Shown in pieces: positions 53,352 through 62,336 of a stretch of 64,000 nt of DNA. Each line of letters opens with the position of its first letter. Position 1 is the stretch's first letter. The stretch spans positions 62,001 through 126,000 of the forward strand of contig CACEHR010000002.1 in NCBI GenBank assembly GCA_902559395.1, given 5' to 3'. The DNA comes from an uncultured Pelagibacteraceae bacterium (GTDB taxonomy: Bacteria > Pseudomonadota > Alphaproteobacteria > Pelagibacterales > Pelagibacteraceae). Under the pieces are notes generated by a model that saw nothing but the letters and a program-made list of their open reading frames with translations, did not search any database and had not been told where the DNA came from. The position numbers and the translations under genes are program-made.

Positions 53352-54148
53352 TAATTATCTTTCCCCATTATTTCTTCTTCCATATTCCAAATCATGGATA
53401 AAATTTCTTCTCTCGTCGATGAAAATTCTTTATTTTTTTTAATTTCTCTTAAATCTTGTGTAAGACCCATTTCAGCAAATGGAAGATTATACTCTTTATG
53501 TATACGCCCCGGTCTTGGCGCCATTACATATAATCTTTCTCCAAGTAACAATGCTTCTTCAACAGAGTGAGTAATTAAGATAATAGTTTTTCCTGTTTCT
53601 TTCCAAATCTTTAAAACTAAAGACTGCATCTTTTCTCTTGTTAATGCGTCTAATGCACCTAATGGCTCATCCATTAAAATTAAATCTGGATCATTAATTA
53701 AACATCTTGCAAGCGCAACTCTTTGCTGCATACCTCCAGATAATTGATAAGTAGGTGTGTTACCAAAACCTTTAAGTCCAACTATATCTAACCACTCATC
53801 AACTTTCTTAGCTGTAACTTCAGGATCTTCTTTTTTCATCCTAAGTCCGAAATTTACATTTTCAGCTACTGTTAGCCATTCAAATAAAGCACCTTGTTGA
53901 AAAACCATTCCTCTTTCAACACCGGGTCCGTCTATCTCATTATTATTTAGTGTTATTTTTCCTGAGGTAGGTCTTAAAAATCCAGCAGTAATATTTAATA
54001 AAGTTGTTTTTCCACAGCCAGAGGGACCAAGAACTGTAAGCAATTCTCCTTTTTTTAAAGTAAAGCTTACATCTTTTAAAGCGTGAACTGTTTCTCCTTT
54101 AGGAGTTTTAAAAATCATATTCAGGTTTTGAGAAACGAGATCACTCAT
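53351..54148 (-). CDS. tauB: Taurine-type ABC transporter ATP-binding protein
   Basis: A 265-residue ATPase with Walker A GPSGCGKTT, QGALFEW Q-loop, signature LSGGMQQRVALARCL and Walker B LILMDEPLGALDALTREKM, typical of TauB/SsuB/NrtD. Co-transcribed with tauC. A terminator separates it from tauA. Confidence 0.9.
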   Translation of the reverse strand: MSDLVSQNLNMIFKTPKGETVHALKDVSFTLKKGELLTVLGPSGCGKTTLLNITAGFLRPTSGKITLNNNEIDGPGVERGMVFQQGALFEWLTVAENVNFGLRMKKEDPEVTAKKVDEWLDIVGLKGFGNTPTYQLSGGMQQRVALARCLINDPDLILMDEPLGALDALTREKMQSLVLKIWKETGKTIILITHSVEEALLLGERLYVMAPRPGRIHKEYNLPFAEMGLTQDLREIKKNKEFSSTREEILSMIWNMEEEIMGKDN

Positions 54149-54172
54149 AAGTGCCTTATATTAAAAATTTCA

Positions 54173-54212
54173 TAAAAAAAATAGGCACCAATTATAAAAT
54201 CAGTGCCTATTT
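54173..54212 (-). terminator. Intrinsic terminator after tauA (minus strand)
   Basis: On the minus strand AAATAGGCAC pairs perfectly with GTGCCTATTT around a 14-nt loop, and eight Ts follow. It ends the tauA message before tauBC, so read-through must supply the permease and ATPase at lower level. Confidence 0.85.
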
Positions 54213-54234
54213 AAAAAGTTTTAAACCCTTAAAA

Positions 54235-55176
54235 TTATAAAGGTAAGAAACTTGTATCTACAGCTCCTCCTGGAGTTCCCATTCCTTTTAGGAAACCATC
54301 AAGATTACCACTTTCCATAGATGCTTTTGTTTCTTCTGGAGTTAAGAATTTGAAACCACTTAAAGTGTCTTTCATATCCGCAACTGTCATTTCAGAAGCT
54401 TTCGCCATTGAATTCATGTCAGCTTTACCAGCTTTGTATCTAGCATTAGCCTCATGAGTAACTTCGATGAAAGTTCTTAACATACCTGGGTTTTCTTTCA
54501 TGAATTTATCTGTAACAGAAGTGATATCTATACCTAAGATACCAGCTGCTCTAGCTTCATCTACAGTCAAAAGTCTTGATCCAACTGCAGTTGCTGCTTT
54601 GATAGAGTTACCACCAAATAAACATGCCATAACAACATCACCGCTTACTAATGCAGCAGCACCTTCTTCAGGGTCCATTTGAATAATGTCCATTTTACTT
54701 CTGTCAGCACCAACAACTTTCATACTTTCATCAAAAACGTATTCAGCCATTGTTCCTAATGGAACAGCAACTTTTTTACCTTCTAATTCAGTAGCGTTTG
54801 CTTTTGTAATTCCAGAAGCGTTAGATGTAACACATGTAGTTCCACCCATTCCGTATTCCATAGCAATATCAACTAATTTGATAGGCGCATTTGATTTTAC
54901 AGCATTGATAAAAGGTACTAATCCTTGAGAGTAAGAAATATCAATATCTCCTGCTAACATTGCATCAGTCATTGCTCCACCATTAGTGAAATTTGTCCAT
55001 TTAACCGGAACACCAAGAGCTTTAGCAAAATTCTTTTTCTGCATGTCTTCTAAATTTGGGCTTGGCCATTCTAGAAAGTATGCAACTCTAACTTCATTTG
55101 CAGCTGAATTAGCAACTGAAATTGATAGGTTAAGTGCAAAAATAGATCCTAGAATAAAACTTAGTATTTTTTTCAT
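54235..55176 (-). CDS. tauA: Taurine-type ABC transporter substrate-binding protein
   Basis: A 313-residue periplasmic protein with a signal peptide (~26 residues). VRVAYFLEWPSPN, GDIDISYSQGLVPFINAV and LEGKKVAVPLGT are TauA/SsuA/NitT-type motifs. The adjoining aminotransferase and alanine dehydrogenase make taurine the best substrate guess. Binding-site identity cannot be read from sequence alone. Confidence 0.86.
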   Translation of the reverse strand: MKKILSFILGSIFALNLSISVANSAANEVRVAYFLEWPSPNLEDMQKKNFAKALGVPVKWTNFTNGGAMTDAMLAGDIDISYSQGLVPFINAVKSNAPIKLVDIAMEYGMGGTTCVTSNASGITKANATELEGKKVAVPLGTMAEYVFDESMKVVGADRSKMDIIQMDPEEGAAALVSGDVVMACLFGGNSIKAATAVGSRLLTVDEARAAGILGIDITSVTDKFMKENPGMLRTFIEVTHEANARYKAGKADMNSMAKASEMTVADMKDTLSGFKFLTPEETKASMESGNLDGFLKGMGTPGGAVDTSFLPL

Positions 55177-55357
55177 TTATTCCCCTATGTTTAATTAATT
55201 AAATTCTGGATATTTAAATTCAAATCCTCTCCGATGTAAAACAAAAAAGAAAGTTTATACAATCATTGGTTGTGTCAATAATGTGGTAGTTAATCCATTT
55301 ATTTTAGTCTAAAGAGGCTTTAAGATTTATATTTAAATATTTTATAGAAAGAAATTT

Positions 55358-56704
55358 ATGAGCTCAGAGAATAGAACTTCAGTTCCAAATTCATTAAATG
55401 AACATTGGATGCCGTTTACATCTAATAAAGATTTTAAAGCAAATCCAAGATTGATTACTGAAGCAAAAGGAGTTTATTTAAAAACCCATCATGGAAAAAC
55501 TCAAATTGATGCAAGCTCAGGATTATTTTGTAATCCATTAGGTCATGGTAGAAAAGAAATTACAGAGGCTGTTACGAAACAGTTAGAAACTTTAGATTAT
55601 GCTCAACCATTTCAACAAGGTTTTGGTGGATCATTTGAATTAGCAACCAAGATTTCAAAACACACTCCAGGTGATTTAAACAAAATGTTTTTTACAATTT
55701 GTGGCTCTACTGCAGTTGAAACAGCAATTAAAATTGCAGTTGCTTATCATAGAGCAAAAGGGAATGCGCATAGATTTAGATTTGTTGGACGAGAAAGAGG
55801 CTACCATGGAATGAATATTGGTTGTGTTTCTGTTGGTGGGATGATTAATAATGTTAAAACATTCGCAAGTATATTAATGCCTGGTGTCCAGCACATGAGA
55901 CATACTCATTTACCAGAACATAAATTTGTTAGCGGACAACCAGAAACAGGAGGAGATCTTGCTGATGATTTAGAGAGAATAGCTAGTAACTTTGGTCCTG
56001 AAAATATAGCAGCATGTATAGTCGAGCCAATTGCAGGGTCTACTGGAACTTTAGTTCCACCGAAAGGATATTTACAAAGACTAAGAGAGATTTGTGACAA
56101 ACATGGAATACTTCTAATTTTTGATGAAGTAATTACAGGATGGGGAAGAACTGGTTCCGCATTTGCTAGTCATGAGTTTGGTGTAACGCCAGATATAATG
56201 ACAATGGCAAAAGCAACTACTAACGGAGTAGTTCCAATGGGTGTTGTAGCATGCAAAGATGAAATTTATGATGCAGTTATGGATGCTTCACCAATGGGTT
56301 CGGTTGAATTATTTCATGGCTATACTTATTCTGGAATTCCAGTAGCTGTTGCAGCAGGATTAGCAGTTCAAGATATTTTTGAGAAAGAAGATATTTTTAA
56401 TAGAGCGAAAAATTTAGCTCCTTATTTCCAAAAAGGTTTGTTCTCTCTTCAAGATTTGGAGTCTGTAGAAAATATTAGAGGCTACGGAATGATGGGTGGA
56501 ATTGATATGAAAATGAACACTAAACCTGGAAAAGCTGGTTATGAATGCTTTAAAGCTTGCTATGAGGCAGGTGTTAACTTTAAAGCAACAGGCGATTGTT
56601 TAATCATAGCTCCACAATTTATATGTGAAGAAAAACATATAGATGAGATCATTGATAAACTTAGAACTGGTATTACTAACTATCAAAAAAACCAAAAAAA
56701 CTAG
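55358..56704 (+). CDS. Class-III omega-aminotransferase (taurine:pyruvate type likely)
   Basis: A 448-residue PLP enzyme. The PLP lysine is in TMAKATTNGVVPMG, with FDEVITGWGRTG upstream and HGYTYSGIPVA downstream. NEHWMPFT at the N-terminus places it with omega-amino acid:pyruvate aminotransferases. Next to tauABC and ald it would transfer the amino group of taurine to pyruvate, giving sulfoacetaldehyde and alanine. Beta-alanine or other omega-amines are possible. Confidence 0.82.
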   Translation: MSSENRTSVPNSLNEHWMPFTSNKDFKANPRLITEAKGVYLKTHHGKTQIDASSGLFCNPLGHGRKEITEAVTKQLETLDYAQPFQQGFGGSFELATKISKHTPGDLNKMFFTICGSTAVETAIKIAVAYHRAKGNAHRFRFVGRERGYHGMNIGCVSVGGMINNVKTFASILMPGVQHMRHTHLPEHKFVSGQPETGGDLADDLERIASNFGPENIAACIVEPIAGSTGTLVPPKGYLQRLREICDKHGILLIFDEVITGWGRTGSAFASHEFGVTPDIMTMAKATTNGVVPMGVVACKDEIYDAVMDASPMGSVELFHGYTYSGIPVAVAAGLAVQDIFEKEDIFNRAKNLAPYFQKGLFSLQDLESVENIRGYGMMGGIDMKMNTKPGKAGYECFKACYEAGVNFKATGDCLIIAPQFICEEKHIDEIIDKLRTGITNYQKNQKN

Positions 56705-56734
56705 TTAGTTTACAAAAATATATAAAAAAAGTTT

Positions 56735-57853
56735 ATGAAAATTGGAGTTCCTAAAGAAATTAAACCACAAGAAAATAGAATTGGTTTAACACCAGATAGT
56801 GTTAAAACTTTAGTTTCAGAAGGTCATGAAGTTTTAGTTGAAAACAACGGTGGGTTTGAAGCTGGTTTTGAGAATGATCAATATATAAAGGCTGGAGCTA
56901 AAATTGCTGATACAGCAGCTGATATTTTTAATGACGCAGAAATAATTGTTAAAGTTAAAGAACCTCAAAAAGTAGAAGTTGATATGATTAGAGAAAATCA
57001 AATCGTCTATACTTATCTTCATTTAGCAGCAGCAAAGGAGTTAACCGAGGGATTAATAAAATCTAAAAGTATTAATATAGCTTACGAAACAGTTACCGAT
57101 GACAATGGAAGACTGCCTTTACTTGCTCCAATGAGTGCTGTTGCGGGAAGAATGTCTGTACAAGCAGGTGCTCATTGTTTAGAGAAAAACCAAAGTGGTA
57201 GAGGTTTGCTTTTAGGGGGTGCACCAGGTGTAACAGGCGGAACAGTAGTTATATTGGGTGGAGGAGTTGTTGGAGAAAATGCTGCTGTGATTGCAACTGG
57301 TATGCAAGCTAAAGTTCATATTGTAGATAAATCAGAGGCTAGATTAAAACAACTTGTTGAAATGTTTGGAGATAAAATTATCCCAGAACAAAGTGATAAA
57401 ACCGATTTAGATAAACTAGTTGCTGAGGCAGATCTTTTAGTTGGCGGAGTATTAATTCCAGGTGCAGAAGCACCAAAATTAATTACCAAAGAAATGATTA
57501 AAACAATGAAAAGAGGTTCTGTAATTGTTGATGTTGCTATAGATCAAGGTGGATGTGTTGAAACAAGTAAACCTACAACACACGGTGATCCAACTTATAT
57601 AGTTGATGATGTAGTTCATTATTGTGTAGCAAATATGCCTGGTGGTGTTCCTAGAACATCAACATTGGCATTAAATAATGCAACTTTACCTTTCTTAGTT
57701 AAACTTGCTAACAAAGGTTATCAAAAAGCATTAAGTGAAGATAAAAACTTTTTAGCAGGGTTAAATGTTCACAAAGGTCAAGTAACCTATAAAGCTGTTG
57801 CGGATGTATTTGGACATAGTTTTGTAGAACCCGGAGAAGCTATCAAACATTAG
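56735..57853 (+). CDS. ald: Alanine dehydrogenase
   Basis: A 372-residue NAD-dependent enzyme. MKIGVPKEIKPQENRIG at the N-terminus, YLHLAAAKELTEGL, the nucleotide motif ILGGGVVGENAAV and VDVAIDQGGCVETS are family signatures. It regenerates pyruvate from alanine, releasing ammonium, and so recycles the acceptor of the aminotransferase encoded 30 bp upstream. Confidence 0.94.
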   Translation: MKIGVPKEIKPQENRIGLTPDSVKTLVSEGHEVLVENNGGFEAGFENDQYIKAGAKIADTAADIFNDAEIIVKVKEPQKVEVDMIRENQIVYTYLHLAAAKELTEGLIKSKSINIAYETVTDDNGRLPLLAPMSAVAGRMSVQAGAHCLEKNQSGRGLLLGGAPGVTGGTVVILGGGVVGENAAVIATGMQAKVHIVDKSEARLKQLVEMFGDKIIPEQSDKTDLDKLVAEADLLVGGVLIPGAEAPKLITKEMIKTMKRGSVIVDVAIDQGGCVETSKPTTHGDPTYIVDDVVHYCVANMPGGVPRTSTLALNNATLPFLVKLANKGYQKALSEDKNFLAGLNVHKGQVTYKAVADVFGHSFVEPGEAIKH

Positions 57854-57855
57854 AA

Positions 57856-60300
57856 ATGGAAAAAAACTATCCTTCAAGCGCAAAGGTAGTTGTAATAGGA
57901 GGTGGCGTTGCTGGTACTTCTTGTGCTTACCATTTAGCCAAGTTTGGTTGGAAAGATGTAGTTTTATTAGAAAGAGATCAATTAACCTCTGGTACAACCT
58001 GGCATGCAGCAGGTTTAATAGGGCAATTAGGAGCAACTTCTACAATTACAAAATTAAGAAAATATTCTTTAGATCTTTATAAAGAGCTAGAAAAAACAAC
58101 AGGTTTATCAACTGGCCTTAAACAGAATGGAGCAATAACAGTAGCTTCTTCCAAAGAAAGAATGCAGGAGTTGTTAAGGCAAGCTACAACTGCACAATTA
58201 TCTAATGTTGAAGTTGAGGTTTTAAATCAACAAAGAATAAAAGAATTATATCCAGTAGTAGAAAATGAAGATCTAGTAGGTGGTGTATATATGCCAAAAG
58301 ATGGTCAGGCTGATCCTGTTGGAGTTACCAATGTATTGGCTAAAGCAGCTAAAATGTTGGGTGTTCAAATATTTGAGAAGACACCAGTAAAAAAAATTTT
58401 ATTAAAAAATAAACGAATATGTGGTGTTGAAACTTCTCAAGGAAAAATTGATTGTGAATATGTAGTTTTAGCTACAGGAATGTGGTCTCGTCAAATTGGA
58501 GAAGATATTGGTGTTAGTGTTCCATTGTATCCTAATGAGCACTTTTATGTAATTACAGAACCAATGCAAGATCTTCCTAAAGATTTACCTGTTTTAAGAG
58601 ATTACAATGCTTGTCTTTATTTAAAAGAAGACGCTGGAAAAATGTTGGTAGGGATTTTTGAACCTAATGCAAAACCTGCTTTTAAAGATAGTGGTAGAGT
58701 ACCTGATGATTTTTCATTTGGAGAATTTCCTGATGATTTTGATCACTTTGAACCTTATCTTGAGAAATCTTTTCATAGACTTCCGATGTTAGAAAACGCA
58801 GGTATTAGAAAATTTTTTTCAGGCCCAGAATCTTTCACGCCTGATACTCAATACTTATTGGGAGAAGCATCAGAAGTAAAAAATCTCTACACATGTTGTG
58901 GATTTAACAGTATTGGAATAGCAAGTTCAGGAGGTGCTGGAAGAGTTACAGCTGAATGGATGATCAATGGTCATATAAATGAGGATCTATTTTCATTAGA
59001 TATAAAAAGATTTCAAAAGTTTCATTCATCTAAAAAATTTATAATGGATAGGGTTACCGAAACCTTAGGAGATTTATATGGTATGCACTGGCCATATAAA
59101 CAACACACAACTTCAAGAAATGAAAAATTATTACCTTATCACAATGAGTTAAAAAAAGCAGGTGCATGTTTTGGAGTTGCTGGAGGTTTTGAAAGACCTA
59201 TGTGGTACTCTTTAGACGGAGATGAAGCAAAATATAATTATAGTTTTAATTATCAAAATTGGTACTCATCTGTAAAACACGAAACAATTAATGCTAGAAA
59301 AAATATTGGGCTTTTTGATTTTTCAACTTTTTCAAAATTTGATTTAAAGGGTGAGAAAACTCATAGTGATTTACAAAAAATTTGCACAGCTAATATTAAA
59401 AATGAAATTGGTCAATCCACCTATACTCACATGTTAAATGAGGACGGTGGTATAGAAACAGATCTAACAGTTGTTTGTATTAATAAAAATCATTTTAGAA
59501 TAGTTAGTTCAGCAGCAACCAGAGAAAGAGATAAATACCATATACTCAAATATTTGTCTGATGAAGTTGAGTTTATTGATGTAACAGAAACTATTTGTTG
59601 TCTTGGTTTGTTTGGTCCTAAAAGTAGAAACATGATCCAAAAGATAAGTAATGATGATTTTACTTCAGAAAATTTTAAATTCGGCACAGGTAAAAATATA
59701 AATATATATGATATTAAAGTTTGGGCACAAAGAATATCCTACGTAGGTGAACTTGGGTTTGAATTATATGTAAATAAAGAAGATGCATTAGATTTGTATA
59801 AAATTTTAACTAGTGAAGGTAAAAATTTTGACTTATCTCATTGTGGTATGCATGCAATGGATATAATGAGAATGGAAAGTGGTTTTTTACATTGGGGCCA
59901 TGATATTTCACCAGAGGAAAATCAGTACCAAGCTGGTTTACAATTTACAATAAGCTATAAAAAAAATGTTAATTTTATAGGTAAAGAAGCTTTATTAAAA
60001 ATTAAAGACAAACCTTTAGAAAAAACAATGATGATGTTTACATTAAAAGATAGCAAACCTGGTGAACCTTTGTTGTTACATGAAGAACCTATTTATTTAG
60101 ATGATAAAATTATTGGAAGAACAACTTCTGGAAATTATTCATTTTGCTTTGATAAAAATTTATCATTTGGATATGTTAATTCAGGAAACACAATAGATAC
60201 ACTTAAAGATAAAAATTTGTTTATAGAAGTTGAGAAGATCAAATATCCAGTCGAAATTTTATCAAAACCTTTGAATACTAAAGATTTTAAACGAGCTTAG
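57856..60300 (+). CDS. DMGDH-like FAD oxidoreductase with aminomethyltransferase (GCV_T) domain
   Basis: An 814-residue two-part enzyme. The N-terminal FAD oxidase domain has GGGVAG at 13-18 region and SGTTWHAAGL, whose His is the covalent FAD site in dimethylglycine/sarcosine dehydrogenases. From about 420 on, a GCV_T domain (KNIGLFDFSTFSKF, YVGELGFELYV, MHAMDIMRMESG) would pass formaldehyde to tetrahydrofolate. It oxidatively demethylates an N-methyl amine. Two bp after ald. Substrate could be dimethylglycine, sarcosine or an N-methylated taurine. Confidence 0.85.
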   Translation: MEKNYPSSAKVVVIGGGVAGTSCAYHLAKFGWKDVVLLERDQLTSGTTWHAAGLIGQLGATSTITKLRKYSLDLYKELEKTTGLSTGLKQNGAITVASSKERMQELLRQATTAQLSNVEVEVLNQQRIKELYPVVENEDLVGGVYMPKDGQADPVGVTNVLAKAAKMLGVQIFEKTPVKKILLKNKRICGVETSQGKIDCEYVVLATGMWSRQIGEDIGVSVPLYPNEHFYVITEPMQDLPKDLPVLRDYNACLYLKEDAGKMLVGIFEPNAKPAFKDSGRVPDDFSFGEFPDDFDHFEPYLEKSFHRLPMLENAGIRKFFSGPESFTPDTQYLLGEASEVKNLYTCCGFNSIGIASSGGAGRVTAEWMINGHINEDLFSLDIKRFQKFHSSKKFIMDRVTETLGDLYGMHWPYKQHTTSRNEKLLPYHNELKKAGACFGVAGGFERPMWYSLDGDEAKYNYSFNYQNWYSSVKHETINARKNIGLFDFSTFSKFDLKGEKTHSDLQKICTANIKNEIGQSTYTHMLNEDGGIETDLTVVCINKNHFRIVSSAATRERDKYHILKYLSDEVEFIDVTETICCLGLFGPKSRNMIQKISNDDFTSENFKFGTGKNINIYDIKVWAQRISYVGELGFELYVNKEDALDLYKILTSEGKNFDLSHCGMHAMDIMRMESGFLHWGHDISPEENQYQAGLQFTISYKKNVNFIGKEALLKIKDKPLEKTMMMFTLKDSKPGEPLLLHEEPIYLDDKIIGRTTSGNYSFCFDKNLSFGYVNSGNTIDTLKDKNLFIEVEKIKYPVEILSKPLNTKDFKRA

Positions 60301-60349
60301 TTTTCTCTAATTTTATTGTATTTATACTTATTACCTGTTTAAATTAAGT

Positions 60350-60559
60350 GTGAAAAAAAACGATCAAGACACATCATTATTTAATACAGATGTTGCTCAA
60401 ACTAAAGATTTTGAGTCAGATAAGATTAAAACTACTAATGTAAATATTTTACTGAATAGGGTTCGATTAGATCAAAAAAGAACTTTAAAAAAAAGAATTG
60501 TTTTGTCAATTATTCTGGCTGGTTTAGTTAGTTCGTTAGCTATTTATTTTATTGTTTAA
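60350..60559 (+). CDS. Small one-helix membrane protein (paralogue of the 50219 gene)
   Basis: A 69-residue protein with a GTG start: hydrophilic N-terminus, a charged segment (NVNILLNRVRLDQKR) and one C-terminal hydrophobic helix (~49-68). Clear resemblance to the 50219 protein over the last ~40 residues. Function unknown. It lies between the DMGDH-like gene and tRNA-Met. Confidence 0.6.
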   Translation: MKKNDQDTSLFNTDVAQTKDFESDKIKTTNVNILLNRVRLDQKRTLKKRIVLSIILAGLVSSLAIYFIV

Positions 60560-60585
60560 TTTAGAATTTGATTTAAAAAAGTTTA

Positions 60586-60613
60586 TTGAATCAATAAAGA
60601 TTTGTATTATAAA
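60586..60613 (+). promoter_or_regulatory. Promoter upstream of tRNA-Met
   Basis: TTGAAT and TATAAA separated by 16 bp; transcription would begin about 8-10 bp before the tRNA 5' end. Good match to sigma-70-type promoters. Confidence 0.55.
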
Positions 60614-60628
60614 CCATTTATCAATTAA

Positions 60629-60705
60629 GGCGGGGTAGCTCAGTTGGTTAGAGCGCGGGACTCATAAGCCCGAGGTCAGTGGTTCGATCCCACTTCCCGC
60701 TACCA
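60629..60705 (+). tRNA. tRNA with anticodon CAT (Met, elongator-type)
   Basis: A 77-nt cloverleaf ending in encoded CCA. Acceptor GGCGGGG/TCCCGCT (G1-T72 and G7-T66 wobbles), D arm GCTC/GAGC with AGTTGGTTA loop, anticodon loop CTCATAA, T arm AGTGG-TTCGATC-CCACT. Anticodon stem is CGGGA/GCCCG, with A31 opposite G39 (mismatch). Elongator Met is likeliest: it lacks the initiator 1-72 mismatch; tRNA-Ile(CAT, lysidine) cannot be excluded. Confidence 0.93.
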
Positions 60706-60711
60706 AAAACT

Positions 60712-61230
60712 ATGAAAGATATTTATATAACTTGGGATGATTATCATAAAAAGATAGAGCAATTAGCTAAAAAAATCCATGATGATAATTTAAAGTTTAA
60801 TCAAATAATTTGTATTGCAAAAGGTGGATTAAGGGTTGGAGATATTTTTAGTCGACTTTTTAATGTCCCTCTAGCCATCTTATCTGTTGAGTCTTACCAT
60901 GGTGATAGTGACGATATAAAAAATCAACAAGGACAGTTTACTTTTTCAAGAGATTTAGCAAAAACTACTCCAAATTTGGGATCACATGTTTTGTTAGTTG
61001 ATGATTTAGCTGATTCTGGAAAAACTTTAATAAAAAGTATTAAATGGTTAGAACATTTTTATGGTTTTTATTTTGATGAAAAAATTAAAACTGCAGTTTT
61101 ATGGCATAAGTCAACTTCAAAATTTAAACCTGATTATTCCGTAGATTACTTAAAAGAGTCTCCTTGGATACATATGCCTTTTGAGAAATATGAAACCACA
61201 AATATTAAAGATTTTAAGTTTGAAAAATAA
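60712..61230 (+). CDS. Xanthine/hypoxanthine phosphoribosyltransferase-like protein
   Basis: A 172-residue type-I PRTase. The PRPP loop VLLVDDLADSGKTL, AKGGLRVGDIFSR and late WIHMPFEKY resemble bacterial Gpt. It salvages xanthine/guanine/hypoxanthine. I use ATG at 60712; an open frame extends upstream into the tRNA but is not coding. The start is only 6 nt after the tRNA end, so both share a transcript. Confidence 0.8.
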   Translation: MKDIYITWDDYHKKIEQLAKKIHDDNLKFNQIICIAKGGLRVGDIFSRLFNVPLAILSVESYHGDSDDIKNQQGQFTFSRDLAKTTPNLGSHVLLVDDLADSGKTLIKSIKWLEHFYGFYFDEKIKTAVLWHKSTSKFKPDYSVDYLKESPWIHMPFEKYETTNIKDFKFEK

Positions 61231-61231
61231 A

Positions 61232-62266
61232 TTATCTAATTAAACTATCATTAAACTGATTTGATACTCTAACAAAAGTTGTGCATTTACTTAACTGTTT
61301 AAGTGAAGGAGCACCGACATAAGTACAGCTACTTCTTACACCACCAAGAATATTTAAAATAGTATCGTTTATTTTTCCTCTATATTTTACTCTAACTTTT
61401 CTTCCTTCACTACTTCGATAATCTGATAGTCCGCCATAGTGTTTTTTATTAGCAACTTCAGAACTAGATCCATAAAACTCTATATATTTTTCTCCATTAA
61501 CTTTAACAATTTTACCATTTCCCTCGTCATGTCCTGCAAGCATACCTCCTAGCATTACAAAATCAGCACCACCTCCAAAACCTTTAGCTACATCACCAGG
61601 ACAAGTGCATCCACCGTCAGCTATTACGTGAGCACCAAGTCCATGAGCCGCATCAGCACATTCAATTACTGCACTTAATTGAGGATAACCTACTCCAGTT
61701 TGAATTCTTGTTGTACAAACACTTCCAGGTCCAATTCCAACTTTAACAATGTCTGCTCCACTTAGAACCAATTCTTGAGTCATATCAGCTGTTACAACAT
61801 TACCTGCAATTATTGTTTTAGTGGGGTATTTATCTCTTACTGATTTAATAAAATTGGTGAAATGTTCTGTGTACCCATTTGCAACATCAATACAAATAAA
61901 TTTAAAAAAACTAAATTCTTTTAATACCTTATCTAAATTTTGAAAATCTTCTTTTTTTATACCAACACTAAGTGCGATATTAGGAAAGATTTTTTTAATA
62001 TTTTTATTTTGCTTAAGTTTTTTAACATCATGTTGTTTTGTTAATGATGTAATCATTCCATATTCATTCAATTTTTCAGCAACACCTAATTCTCCAACAC
62101 CATCCATGTTTGCTGCCATAATTGGAATACCTGACCATTCATTTTTGCTATATTTAAATCTATAGGTTCTTAGAAGATTTACATCTTTACGACTTTTTAA
62201 TGTACTTCTTTTAGGTCTAAAAAGCACATCTGAATAATCTAACTTTAGCTCTTCTTCAATTCTCAT
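61232..62266 (-). CDS. guaC: GMP reductase
   Basis: A 344-residue IMPDH/GMPR-family TIM barrel. The N-terminal MRIEEELKLDYSDVLFRPKRSTLKSR, the catalytic cysteine loop GPGSVCTTRIQTGVGYPQ, and ECADAAHGLGA closely resemble E. coli GuaC, and there are no CBS domains, unlike GuaB. Converts GMP to IMP with NADPH. Convergent with the PRTase. Confidence 0.92.
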   Translation of the reverse strand: MRIEEELKLDYSDVLFRPKRSTLKSRKDVNLLRTYRFKYSKNEWSGIPIMAANMDGVGELGVAEKLNEYGMITSLTKQHDVKKLKQNKNIKKIFPNIALSVGIKKEDFQNLDKVLKEFSFFKFICIDVANGYTEHFTNFIKSVRDKYPTKTIIAGNVVTADMTQELVLSGADIVKVGIGPGSVCTTRIQTGVGYPQLSAVIECADAAHGLGAHVIADGGCTCPGDVAKGFGGGADFVMLGGMLAGHDEGNGKIVKVNGEKYIEFYGSSSEVANKKHYGGLSDYRSSEGRKVRVKYRGKINDTILNILGGVRSSCTYVGAPSLKQLSKCTTFVRVSNQFNDSLIR

Positions 62267-62336
62267 TGGTAATTAAGTTATAATCATAAAAATTAATTTC
62301 AAACATTATATGACCTGTGGATAAGTTTTTTGCTTT

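Noticed and set aside
55230-55300. CAATCATTG palindrome between tauA and the aminotransferase as a TauR-like operator
   Set aside because: Only nine bases long, common by chance in AT-rich DNA, and no second copy was found.
60679-60711. Start of the PRTase within the tRNA gene
   Set aside because: The upstream codons are tRNA T-arm sequence; the ATG at 60712 fits the family.
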